In this document: positions 56,345 to 64,000 of the stretch, in pieces | How the letters are laid out: each line of letters opens with the position of its first letter | Numbering within the stretch: the first letter of the stretch is position 1 | Assembly (NCBI GenBank): GCA_016713925.1 | Contig: JADJOH010000008.1 | Location: forward strand, 310,001 to 374,000 | DNA length: 64,000 bases | Origin: Bacteroidota bacterium | Lineage (GTDB): Bacteria > Bacteroidota > Bacteroidia > AKYH767-A > OLB10 | Reading direction: 5' to 3' | Program-made: the position numbers and the translations under genes | The notes under the pieces: generated by a model | The model's database searches: none | What the model saw: only the letters and a program-made list of their open reading frames with translations | Told to the model about the DNA's origin: nothing

Positions 56345-57898
56345 TCATTTTACTAAGCACAGCTTAAACAATTTCGCATAGTCAATCTTCGAATTATGCC
56401 TTGGATCACGTGGAATTTTATTCATGAAAAGGATTTGCTCCGGCGGAATGGGGTGTTTGTGAATTTCCTGAGTGATCAATTCTTTATCAGCGAAAGAGTT
56501 GGCTTCGATGATCGCATAAAACCTTCCTTCCTTCAACATGATGGTTCCTGTTTCTACACCATTTATCGATAAGAAATAATTTTCATAAACGAAGGGTGCA
56601 AGCAGTTGCTCTTTAATATGTATCAGCGAATTGCATCTTCCCGTGAGATAGAGGTTTCCCTCGTCGTCCATAAAGCCACTGTCTCCTGTGCGATGCCAGC
56701 AAGTCCCCTGAATGAATATTTTATTTCGTTTTAATGCTTCTTCGTTGTTGATGTATTCTCTTAGTACATGTTTCCCGCTGACTATGATTTCGCCAATTAC
56801 ATAGGGCGGGGATTGCAATTCAGATAATTCTTCGTCAGCGTGCAGGTGAAGAGAAGCATCAGTGACCGGAATGATTTTTACAGAAGTGTTTTTATCAACT
56901 CGTCCGACAGGAAGTCCGCGAAGGGAATTTTTATTGTTTTCTTTTATTAATTGAAATGCTGAAATGGAGCTGATGGGTTCTGATTCGGTGGAACCATAAA
57001 CGATTTCTATTGTAGCATCGGGAAACGCCTCACAATAGATGGTAGCTTCAGCCATAAATACCGGTGCTCCTCCGGTGATGATTCGCGTTAAGTTGGGTGT
57101 TTTTGCTTTTGTAGAAATAAGATGTTTGGCGATCTGTTTAATAAAGAAAGGAGAAGCAATTATTCGTGTCACCTGATATTTCTTTAGCTGTTTCAGAATG
57201 TTTTCAGGTTGTAGTGTATCCGGCTTTCGTGCATTGAAATCAGCAATGACAGAGGTGGTTCCTGTTCCAAAATTCATCAGTAAAACAATAGGAAGAACCG
57301 GCATGTCGATTTCATGGTCGTGGGTTTGTATCTTCTGAAGGAGTACATCAAACTGAGCCCTGAGAAAACCATGGGTTCGCTTCGCTGCTTTGGGAATGCC
57401 GGTGCTGCCTGTCGTAAAAGTGATAAGCGCAGTGTCGTCAGCCGTGGTCAGGGGTACTGCATATTTTTTCTCCGGTTGAACATACTTCGCACTTAGCATA
57501 ATGGGTATTTTTCTTAATTCGGATGAAAGTAAGGAAAGAAGTCTTACTTTAAATCTACCTATCAATGCTTTGCACGGCGCTACCCGACAACAGGCTTCCA
57601 TTCTGCTCTTGCTGACCCATTCATCCAGAAATACAGCCGTAGCTCCTATGCTGAAGATGGCAAGAACAGTTCTGTACAAATCTATACTCATCGGCAGAAA
57701 CACCATCACCCGATCGCCTTTCGAAATACCTTTGCTTAATAAATATTGTGCGTAATCCGTTACTTGTTGCTCAAGCGCTGAAAAGGTGATGGCGTGGTCG
57801 CGATAGTGAAGTGCGGTTTTAGAGGGATGTTTACCCGCAGAGCTGTAAAATAGTTCGGTAATGTTAAATGCGTCAGAGTGCTTTTCCATACAGCGCAT
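56345..57898 (-). CDS. AMP-forming acyl ligase, OleC-like adenylate-forming enzyme
   Basis: The 517-residue protein (from ATG 57898; ATG 57889 is also possible) has the adenylation motifs LITFTTGSTGIPKAAKR, EIVYGSTESEPIS, HRTGDSGFMDDEGN and LTGRCNS, and a truncated-looking C-terminal domain ending DPRHNSKIDYAKLFK. The N-terminal region (GATAVFLDEWVSKSRMEACC, PCKALIGRFKV) resembles the OleC/fatty-acid-activating branch rather than acetyl-CoA synthetases. It would adenylate a carboxylic acid. Its start overlaps the GNAT-like gene by 26 bp and it ends the six-gene operon. Substrate is unknown. Confidence 0.75.
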   Translation of the reverse strand: MRCMEKHSDAFNITELFYSSAGKHPSKTALHYRDHAITFSALEQQVTDYAQYLLSKGISKGDRVMVFLPMSIDLYRTVLAIFSIGATAVFLDEWVSKSRMEACCRVAPCKALIGRFKVRLLSLLSSELRKIPIMLSAKYVQPEKKYAVPLTTADDTALITFTTGSTGIPKAAKRTHGFLRAQFDVLLQKIQTHDHEIDMPVLPIVLLMNFGTGTTSVIADFNARKPDTLQPENILKQLKKYQVTRIIASPFFIKQIAKHLISTKAKTPNLTRIITGGAPVFMAEATIYCEAFPDATIEIVYGSTESEPISSISAFQLIKENNKNSLRGLPVGRVDKNTSVKIIPVTDASLHLHADEELSELQSPPYVIGEIIVSGKHVLREYINNEEALKRNKIFIQGTCWHRTGDSGFMDDEGNLYLTGRCNSLIHIKEQLLAPFVYENYFLSINGVETGTIMLKEGRFYAIIEANSFADKELITQEIHKHPIPPEQILFMNKIPRDPRHNSKIDYAKLFKLCLVK

Positions 57899-58878
57899 AA
57901 TGTTTGAATCTTTCTCCGTTGAAATTCTTCGTGATACCAAGAGACGAACCTTCTTCATAAAGGAAAGCATGAATGACAGATTGAAATTGTTTTTCTTTCG
58001 CTGTTTCACTAACGATGTTGTACAGCGCATGTGCCAACCCTCGCCACTGTTGATCAGGATGTCTGGCCGCCGTTTTTATGATCAGCCTTTTCTCTGCGGG
58101 ATAGTAGAAGTCTTCAATGCTGAAGAGGTAACCCATCAAATTTCCCTTCCGGTCTTCCGCCATCATGATCAATTCCGGTTGTATTATTTGCTGTATCGGC
58201 CGGTATTTGTTTTTAAATTCTTCCAACGTTATCGGCGTGTAAAGGAAATTATTTTGAAAGGCGAGTGTATTTAATGTGTAAAGCTTTTCCAGTTCCGAAT
58301 CAAAATGATGGGGATCAATAGCACGAAAGGTGATCCCTTTTGCTTCAAATGCACTTTTTCTTTGATGGAAGTCTTCCGGTACCGGCTCAAGATGCGCCAT
58401 ACTGGAAAAATACTTTCCAATAACATGAAATCCTGCTTTCAGAAAATGCCTGTTATAATAGAGCGGATGCCAGGGTTCAAGGAAAAAATTCGGATGGTTA
58501 TGGTCTGTACTAAAGCGATAGTTTTCCCAGGTGCTGCCGTTCATTGGTCCTATCAGATATTCCGATCCTGACGCCTTCGCATCTGCTTCGATTTGCTGCA
58601 ATAAAGCCAGGCCATATTTATCGTCCTCTACCGCTTCGTAATTACCTATACAGAGTGATTTTTTTATGATCATAACTTAATAGGGGATTATGATACAAGG
58701 CGGCTCTGCATTTTACTTCTTCTCCCTCCATGAACAGATAACAAGCTTCAAGGAAATTACCGGGTTGCTTTTGGGCCTGTTTTAGCCGGATACTTTCAGC
58801 CGGGTATATTTTTGCAGGAAATTGCTCGTATAAATAAAACAATGGGTCTCCCGGCAACATACGTATGACGCGATTCAT
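57873..58878 (-). pseudogene. GNAT-like acyltransferase, frameshifted at an A7 run
   Basis: The N-terminal piece (58878-58642, MNRVIRMLPGDPLFYLYEQF...) ends SYDHKKITLYR*, while the rest continues in another frame as KKSLCIGNYEAVEDDKYGLA. Removing one base from the seven-A run (plus-strand T at 58659-58665) joins them into SYDHKKSLCIGNYEA and a protein of about 334 residues. The body resembles a GNAT acyltransferase with an N-terminal extension, e.g. QQWRGLAHALYNIVSETA for the acetyl-CoA-binding turn. The start overlaps the upstream stop (ATGA at 58875-58878). The lesion is a typical homopolymer error, and the gene is probably intact. Confidence 0.7.
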
Positions 58879-59567
58879 GTGAGTGCTATTAAAGTGAGCA
58901 ATACGGATACCGGTATGGTGATATTGTCAAGACCTTTACTACTGATCGCCTCCGCAATACCTCCAATGATGGCTAACGGCAAGGATAGGAGAAGAATGTC
59001 ACTTCCGGTTGTACCGGTTGCTGAGAAGGAGTATAGAACACTGGAAGTAATGATCAATGAGGAAAGAAAGAAGGCGGTCAATCCTGAAAGTGATTTTGTT
59101 CCACCCCAGACTTTGAATTTTCCATACGGAAAGTGCTTTCCGGCATAAGCCGCCATCGGATCACAAATCGCGAGCGTCAGAATAGGCAGATAGTAATAGA
59201 GAAGGGGATTGCCAATATGAGTTGTTTTTGATGAATAGAATTCATAGACTAAAAAGCAAAGGTACACCGCTATGGGATAACAAATACTTCCATGAGATTT
59301 TCTATCAATAGCGTTGATGGAAGGAAGAAAATTAAATCTAAGGCTCGCTAGAATAATTACCGCGAAGGAACCGCAGAGCATTAAAACATACCAGTGATGG
59401 ATAAGGAGTAGTGGGAAAAGAAGTGTGAGAAGTCCGGTGCAGATATGGACCATTTTGCGCGTCAGCTCTGCCCGGATATGTTGCTTGTGGTAAAGATATT
59501 CAGCAAGACCAAACAGCACCAGAAATGAAAGTGCTAAGAGTAAGGAGTATTTTAAATCCGAATTCAT
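58875..59567 (-). CDS. CTP-dependent lipid/isoprenoid kinase or phosphatidate cytidylyltransferase-like protein
   Basis: The 230-residue protein has about seven membrane helices and the pattern of the dolichol/phytol kinase (SEC59/VTE5) branch of the CTP-transferase family: ELTRKMVHICTGLLTLLFP near the start, CDPMAAYAGKHFPYGKFKVW, GGTKSLSGLTAFFLSSLI. These use CTP to phosphorylate an isoprenoid alcohol or to form CDP-lipids. It overlaps its neighbours by ATGA on both sides. Next to a UbiA prenyltransferase, a prenol kinase role is attractive but inferred. Confidence 0.75.
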   Translation of the reverse strand: MNSDLKYSLLLALSFLVLFGLAEYLYHKQHIRAELTRKMVHICTGLLTLLFPLLLIHHWYVLMLCGSFAVIILASLRFNFLPSINAIDRKSHGSICYPIAVYLCFLVYEFYSSKTTHIGNPLLYYYLPILTLAICDPMAAYAGKHFPYGKFKVWGGTKSLSGLTAFFLSSLIITSSVLYSFSATGTTGSDILLLSLPLAIIGGIAEAISSKGLDNITIPVSVLLTLIALT

Positions 59568-60655
59568 GATTTACTATCGACTATAAATTGTTTGTAGAAA
59601 AACCCTTTGTCTATTTGACTTAATGATGATGATAGTTCCTGTTTATATTCAACCGTTCCTGATAGTAGAGCAGAAATCCTGCGGGGCACCATCAAATTCC
59701 AATAGGCCAATCGTCCGCCGCTATTGCTTCCGCTTATTAGGGCCTCAGCAGTTTCGCGAAAGAGTTGCTCATCCATGTATTCAAATATATTGGAAAGATT
59801 CATTCCATGAAACCTTCCGTAAGTACTGATGGCATCCTGTGCATAACCCTGCATGATTTTTAATCTTGAAATGTTTGAACGAATGAGGTCATAATTTTCT
59901 CTTTGAAGATAGTGCGGCAGTAAATGACCAAAATTTCCATTCAGGTTGAAATGAAGTATAAAATTCATTTGGGCATTTTTACTTTTTAAATGTAGTCCTG
60001 CTTTATTGTAAATATAATCTGCCACCGGCACATTTACCTCTTTTAAAAACGCGGGATCTCTCCCTAACTTGCCCATCACGTACTTGCTGAAAAACAGTTT
60101 GAACAGCAGTCGCCAGCGAAGTGTGTCCCATTTCTCTTGATAGAATATTTCCTGTTCCTGTTCCGTTTTAATTTTAAATAATTCATGTACCTTCTTTCGT
60201 GAATGAATCAATGGTAAGATGCGTTTACTGAATAATATAAAATATTTTTCAAATTTACCTGCGTAGATGATGCCATTGCTGATCAATTCCGGATTTCTTT
60301 CCCAATAGTTTCGTGCATCACCTGATAGTTCTTTTTTTATCTTTTGGAAAATAAGATCTCTATCTGTCGAAGCAGTGAAGCCGAGAAAGGAAATTGTTTC
60401 TTCGTATTCCAGTTGTTCAAAACAGCATTTTTTGAGTGCTACTACATAGCCCTGAATTTTATTGACGTCAACGGCAACAACGATTTCGGGATTTTGTGTG
60501 AGCAATGAAAAGCTATTGTCTCCTGCAGAAGCAATGGACAAAATTTTCTCACCGGGAGTAATGGCCAGACCTTTCAAAAGAATGTCAGCATCTTCCCAAC
60601 AGTTCGCATATCGGATAAGATCAAAGTTGACTTTTTCAGTAAGCGTCTCACTCAT
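59564..60655 (-). CDS. DUF3419 / BtaA-like SAM-dependent aminocarboxypropyltransferase
   Basis: The 363-residue protein has the signature of DUF3419: RYANCWEDADILLKGLAI, ILSIASAGDNSFSLL (about 38-52), VVAVDVNKIQ, and the GNFGHLLPHYL and HGMNLSNIFEYMDE segments. BtaA members transfer the 3-amino-3-carboxypropyl group of SAM to diacylglycerol to make the homoserine head of betaine lipids; others are uncharacterised. No BtaB N-methyltransferase lies in the window. ATGA overlaps join it to both neighbours. A lipid head-group reaction is thus likely, but the acceptor may not be diacylglycerol. Confidence 0.78.
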   Translation of the reverse strand: MSETLTEKVNFDLIRYANCWEDADILLKGLAITPGEKILSIASAGDNSFSLLTQNPEIVVAVDVNKIQGYVVALKKCCFEQLEYEETISFLGFTASTDRDLIFQKIKKELSGDARNYWERNPELISNGIIYAGKFEKYFILFSKRILPLIHSRKKVHELFKIKTEQEQEIFYQEKWDTLRWRLLFKLFFSKYVMGKLGRDPAFLKEVNVPVADYIYNKAGLHLKSKNAQMNFILHFNLNGNFGHLLPHYLQRENYDLIRSNISRLKIMQGYAQDAISTYGRFHGMNLSNIFEYMDEQLFRETAEALISGSNSGGRLAYWNLMVPRRISALLSGTVEYKQELSSSLSQIDKGFFYKQFIVDSKS

Positions 60656-63264
60656 GCAGTAATAATATTTATTAATCCCGTACTTCCATCCATTTCGATC
60701 AGATCGCCGCTTTTTAAGGTTTTTAAGAGGCCGGTCACACTAACTATACAGGGAATTCCCATTTCGCGCGATACGATGGCGGAATGACTCAGTAAGCTTC
60801 CCCGTTCTACAATGATTCCGGATGCGCTGGGAAAGAGTGTTACCCATCCCGGATCAGTACTTGTCGTTACAAGAATATCGCCATTCAACGAAGAGGTCTC
60901 ACCCGGATCTGTGATGATTCTCACTTTTCCTCTGACTTTTCCCGGACTGCATCCAATTCCTTTTAAATCTCCCGTATGTATTTCCACTTTGGCGGTGCTG
61001 TAAAAGTCGTTGCCGTTGTAGACAATCCCATACGTCGCGAATCGTTCTGCTGGTGCCTCTTCTTTCTGATATCCTTGAAACTCATTCTTTCGGAGGTTTA
61101 TCAGCTCCTTTAGATTTGTTGTAGCAGATGTCCCTTCAATATATGAGAAAATTTCTTCCTTGGTAAGATAGAAAATATCCCGAGGATGTTCAAGGACATT
61201 CCTGGATTGCAAGGCATGGCCCATGGCGGAGAAGATATTGCGCACAATTCCGAAAGCACGGGTTCGTTCGTAGCGTAAATTTTCACGTGCACTTACCATT
61301 GTTCTTGTTCGACGCAACGTCTTTTTAAGCATCCATAATCTGAAGGGTTGATATTTTAATCCCGCTTTCATCTCCTGCTCTGCTGTTTGTCGAAGCAACG
61401 CTTCGGTTTTGCCTGAAAGCATTTCACTGGTAGTCCCCGACTCCACATACGACTTCAGGATTTGGATGAATTTCACGGGATCCTGGGTATACGATACGGT
61501 TTCAAGTTTTAATTCTCCGATACAGCGTTCACCGAAATCGGAAATGTAGCCATCAATTTCTTTTTTTAATGTTTGTAGAGTAAATTCTTTTCCGGAAGAA
61601 ATGATTTTCCAAATTTCAGTAGCACTGTGACCTGTAAAAATATTTTTTAGATCATTATTCGCTGCAATGGTTGTCGCTATTGCCATGCTTCTATGAATGG
61701 GCTGAGTAGAAATAATATCACTGCTGCCGCACAACAGATCATTGTGAATATTCGGATTCTTGCTAAAGGCGTATTTTTTACAACGCTTTTGCAGAAGCCC
61801 AAACCAGATCATCGCAAAAAAATCATTGATCAGGGGCGCTTTCCATTCTTTAAGGAGCGTACTTTCAAAACGGAGATACAAGTGCATCAGCTCTTGTGCG
61901 TCCTTTTCTCGGAAGTTGATTTCCTTATAGGATGAAATGGTCTTCTCCACCAATTGCATAAACGCTATGCGCTTTGATGGAAGTGTTATGAACCGAATGT
62001 ACATCAACACCACCATCTTTATAATGCTCCACCAGGCTTTTCCTTTTGAAAGACGAAGGGATTCCGGAATATCAAAGCGTTCCTTTACACCCATCATGCT
62101 CTCCATAAAACGGGCATTGATACTGTAACCGGGAAGCATGGCCAGCATATGATACCATGTTCTGAGATTATAATATACCCTGCCCTTGATCAGGCCCAAT
62201 GTATTCGCAAATACCCGTTCATTACTTTTAATGACGGAGGAAGACACACCCATATAGCTGCAAAATATTTTATAGGCCTCTTCATATGAACTGCTGATGA
62301 ATGAAAAAGTGAGTGGCGTAGTTACACCGGGATAGGATTCTACGATGTTGCTATTGTCCCATAAGATGTATTCACCATTCGGAGTGTTCCTGGTGGTAGT
62401 AGTGGTTACCGGACGTGTTTGTAATAAGTAAAGTGTGTTATTCTTATAGGCGAATTCAATATCCTGTGGATGCTGCAAGGCTGTATTTAAAAGATCTAAT
62501 AATTTTCCGATTTCAACTACCTGTTGATCGGATAGCGTAGGTTTCAGTTGAAGTTCCTTTTCTACATCTTTTAAAAGGGTTCCATTGCCGGAATGTTGGT
62601 CGAAGAGTACCTGTTGTTTTTTTTCAGCCAATTGAGCAATGACTTCCCCGTTTTTTAGAATAAAGTTATCGGAGTCCAATAGTCCGGAAACTAGCCCTTC
62701 CCCTAAACCATAAACTGCACTGATTACTTTTTCATCATTTTTGCCATTGACCGGATTTATACCAAAAGCTACGCCGGCTACTTCCGAGTCGATCATCTCC
62801 TGTACAATAACAGCCAACCCGAAATTATTATCCAGATGATTGGTTTTTCTATAGAGTAAAACCCGCTCAGAGAATGCTGAACACCAAACAGACTTTATTT
62901 TTTCAGCAAGGTCAGCTCTTGTAACATATAAATGACTTTCAAATTGTCCGGCAAATGAAAAAGCTGCCCCATCTTCGTCAATGGCAGAGGATCGCACCGC
63001 ATAATATCCTTTAGAGGGGAATCCTTTAAGCAATTCCTCAATTTCTTCCTGACTGATGTGAATATCCCGGATAAATTTGCGAATAATTTCAGGATCGGAG
63101 TTGCGAATGCTTTCCGGAATAGAGTGGTGTAAAACTTCCTGAGGAATTACAATAAAGCGAGGCACATTTAACCCAAGTTCTTGCAAACGGAACAGATTAC
63201 CGGCTTTTCCACCAATATGGAATCGCTGAAGGTCTGACTTATTTTCAGATGAAAGAGAAATCAT
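60652..63264 (-). CDS. PEP-synthase/rifampicin-phosphotransferase-like ATP-dependent dikinase
   Basis: The 870-residue protein has an N-terminal ATP-grasp domain (SFAGQFESHLYV; YYAVRSSAIDEDGAAFSFAG; GLGEGLVSGL; QHPQDIEFAYKNNTLYLLQT), a long middle region, and a C-terminal swivelling His domain with TDPGWVTLFPSASGII and ERGSLLSHSAIVSREMG (H827 is the phospho-His). This matches PEP synthase and rifampicin phosphotransferase layouts, which move the beta-phosphate of ATP onto an acceptor. The middle region is not a PEP-binding barrel, so it is closer to the phosphotransferase type. Inside a lipid-type operon it probably phosphorylates a lipid or isoprenoid; antibiotic inactivation is not implied. 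Confidence 0.8.
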   Translation of the reverse strand: MISLSSENKSDLQRFHIGGKAGNLFRLQELGLNVPRFIVIPQEVLHHSIPESIRNSDPEIIRKFIRDIHISQEEIEELLKGFPSKGYYAVRSSAIDEDGAAFSFAGQFESHLYVTRADLAEKIKSVWCSAFSERVLLYRKTNHLDNNFGLAVIVQEMIDSEVAGVAFGINPVNGKNDEKVISAVYGLGEGLVSGLLDSDNFILKNGEVIAQLAEKKQQVLFDQHSGNGTLLKDVEKELQLKPTLSDQQVVEIGKLLDLLNTALQHPQDIEFAYKNNTLYLLQTRPVTTTTTRNTPNGEYILWDNSNIVESYPGVTTPLTFSFISSSYEEAYKIFCSYMGVSSSVIKSNERVFANTLGLIKGRVYYNLRTWYHMLAMLPGYSINARFMESMMGVKERFDIPESLRLSKGKAWWSIIKMVVLMYIRFITLPSKRIAFMQLVEKTISSYKEINFREKDAQELMHLYLRFESTLLKEWKAPLINDFFAMIWFGLLQKRCKKYAFSKNPNIHNDLLCGSSDIISTQPIHRSMAIATTIAANNDLKNIFTGHSATEIWKIISSGKEFTLQTLKKEIDGYISDFGERCIGELKLETVSYTQDPVKFIQILKSYVESGTTSEMLSGKTEALLRQTAEQEMKAGLKYQPFRLWMLKKTLRRTRTMVSARENLRYERTRAFGIVRNIFSAMGHALQSRNVLEHPRDIFYLTKEEIFSYIEGTSATTNLKELINLRKNEFQGYQKEEAPAERFATYGIVYNGNDFYSTAKVEIHTGDLKGIGCSPGKVRGKVRIITDPGETSSLNGDILVTTSTDPGWVTLFPSASGIIVERGSLLSHSAIVSREMGIPCIVSVTGLLKTLKSGDLIEMDGSTGLINIITA

Positions 63265-64000
63265 GTACCGGAAAATAATTTAGACAACATAGGCGCCGCG
63301 CCCAGGGTCAGATACATGGCAATCGTCCAGATGCCGGAAGCTTTTTCAATCATTTTCGCAAAGCTTGCCGTTTTGTTTTTCAGGAAGAGCAAGGCCGGTG
63401 TTGCGCAAAATATGAAAACAATTCCCAGCACGATGAAGGCGGTGGTTCCAAATCCTGCATAGTTACAAGCGGCAATGCTTAAGAGCAAAGTGACCATTAG
63501 TGAAGTTAACCAAAGAAAAACACCACGATTCGTTCCAAGCATCGACGTATAGGTCAGTACACCTTCTGCTTCGTCTTCCGGTCGGCGTATTTTTCGTCCG
63601 GTTTCTATTACAATTCCGTTCATATAAGATACGGCAAAGAAAAACAATAATCCAACGGGTGCTTCTACACCTTCCAATAGCCAGTCAAGACCACTGGAAT
63701 AAATATCGATCAGCGGAATGATAAACATATGAGAGGTTACATACCAAAATTGGTGTTTCTTGAGCCAGCTGGCAGCAAAAAACTCCTTACCCATCAATGA
63801 GAGGTAGGCAATGATGATAAAATAGATCAACAACATCTTTGGCAGGAAAATGAAGTTGATCGTGATTTGTAATAGTATCAAAATAGCACCTACAATTCCC
63901 AGTTCTTTCAGAGACACTAATCCCCTGGGTACGGGTAGATTTTTACGGTACTTTGCATCATCTTCCGCGTCTTTGAATTCATCAAAAATCCTCACGAGCA
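63261..64000 (-). CDS. UbiA family prenyltransferase, N-terminus beyond the window
   Basis: The visible 246 codons encode a membrane protein with the first Asp-rich motif RIFDEFKDAEDDAKYRKNLP at the window edge (prenyl diphosphate binding), ETGRKIRRPEDEAEGV for the second (about residue 135), and about eight membrane helices. The frame continues past 64000 (LVRIFDEF), so GTG 63995 is not a true start. It transfers a prenyl group to an acceptor; the class includes ubiquinone, menaquinone and archaeal-type ether lipid enzymes. The stop overlaps the next gene (ATGA at 63261-63264). Confidence 0.82.
   Translation of the reverse strand, partial: LVRIFDEFKDAEDDAKYRKNLPVPRGLVSLKELGIVGAILILLQITINFIFLPKMLLIYFIIIAYLSLMGKEFFAASWLKKHQFWYVTSHMFIIPLIDIYSSGLDWLLEGVEAPVGLLFFFAVSYMNGIVIETGRKIRRPEDEAEGVLTYTSMLGTNRGVFLWLTSLMVTLLLSIAACNYAGFGTTAFIVLGIVFIFCATPALLFLKNKTASFAKMIEKASGIWTIAMYLTLGAAPMLSKLFSGT

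Noticed and set aside
60652..63264. Rifampicin resistance phosphotransferase
   Set aside because: Domain layout is similar, but ATGA coupling to lipid-type genes points to a metabolic substrate.

Overview
The window comes from a Bacteroidota chromosome, most likely a Chitinophagales/Sphingobacteriales-like relative; the exact family cannot be fixed from sequence alone. The evidence is the presence of type IX secretion (T9SS) sorting domains of both types, a PorP/SprF homologue, proteins with repeated GIGT-x-x-P motifs, a Bacteroidota-style promoter (TAnnTTTG) and an N-glycan degradation set. No tRNA, rRNA, CRISPR array or prophage was seen.

Layout. 1-600: 5' end of an IS21-type istA gene and the IS terminus with six direct repeats, followed by REP-like palindromes. 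0.6-17.2 kb (+): surface polysaccharide locus with four glycosyltransferases, a Wzy/WaaL-like membrane protein, two kinase-like proteins, a methyltransferase and a hexapeptide acyltransferase. It runs by ATGA overlaps into a T9SS type-B substrate and a PorP-OmpA fusion, then WecA. 17.2-19.6 kb: broken M28 peptidase and an island of nested 172-bp repeats. 19.6-23.1 kb: cobalamin riboswitch, BtuB-like receptor and a 59-aa membrane protein (-), diverging from meaB (+). 23.2-30.7 kb (+): GH2 beta-mannosidase, GH92 alpha-mannosidase, Tat-exported glycosylasparaginase and CutC, which fit N-glycan breakdown. 30.7-34.2 kb (-): RhuM-like protein, broken T9SS type-A protein, small hypothetical, L,D-transpeptidase. 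34.5-38.7 kb (+): a D-alanylation operon ordered dltC-dltD-dltX-dltB-dltA, including a 50-aa DltX-like microprotein. 38.8-47.8 kb (-): nitrite/nitric oxide reduction operon (Rrf2 regulator, norC, norB, a NirK-cytochrome c-FGE fusion, SCO, porin, norQ, norD) with a shared palindrome GGAC-N6-GTCC at both the regulator and norC. 48.2-55.6 kb (-): secreted proteins including two tandem paralogues with six Kelch repeats each. 56.3-64 kb (-): a six-gene, overlap-coupled operon with a UbiA prenyltransferase, PEP-synthase-like phosphotransferase, DUF3419/BtaA-like protein, CTP-dependent kinase/cytidylyltransferase, GNAT-like protein and AMP-ligase. It looks like an undescribed polar-lipid or isoprenoid pathway.

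An unusual number of genes are broken: a glycosyltransferase, M28 peptidase, glycosylasparaginase, type-A secreted protein, dltC (compensating shifts), dltB, a porin (in-frame TAG) and the GNAT-like gene. Several lesions lie in homopolymers (C6, T6, A7), so assembly error is a serious explanation and should be excluded before any are called true pseudogenes or phase-variable loci.
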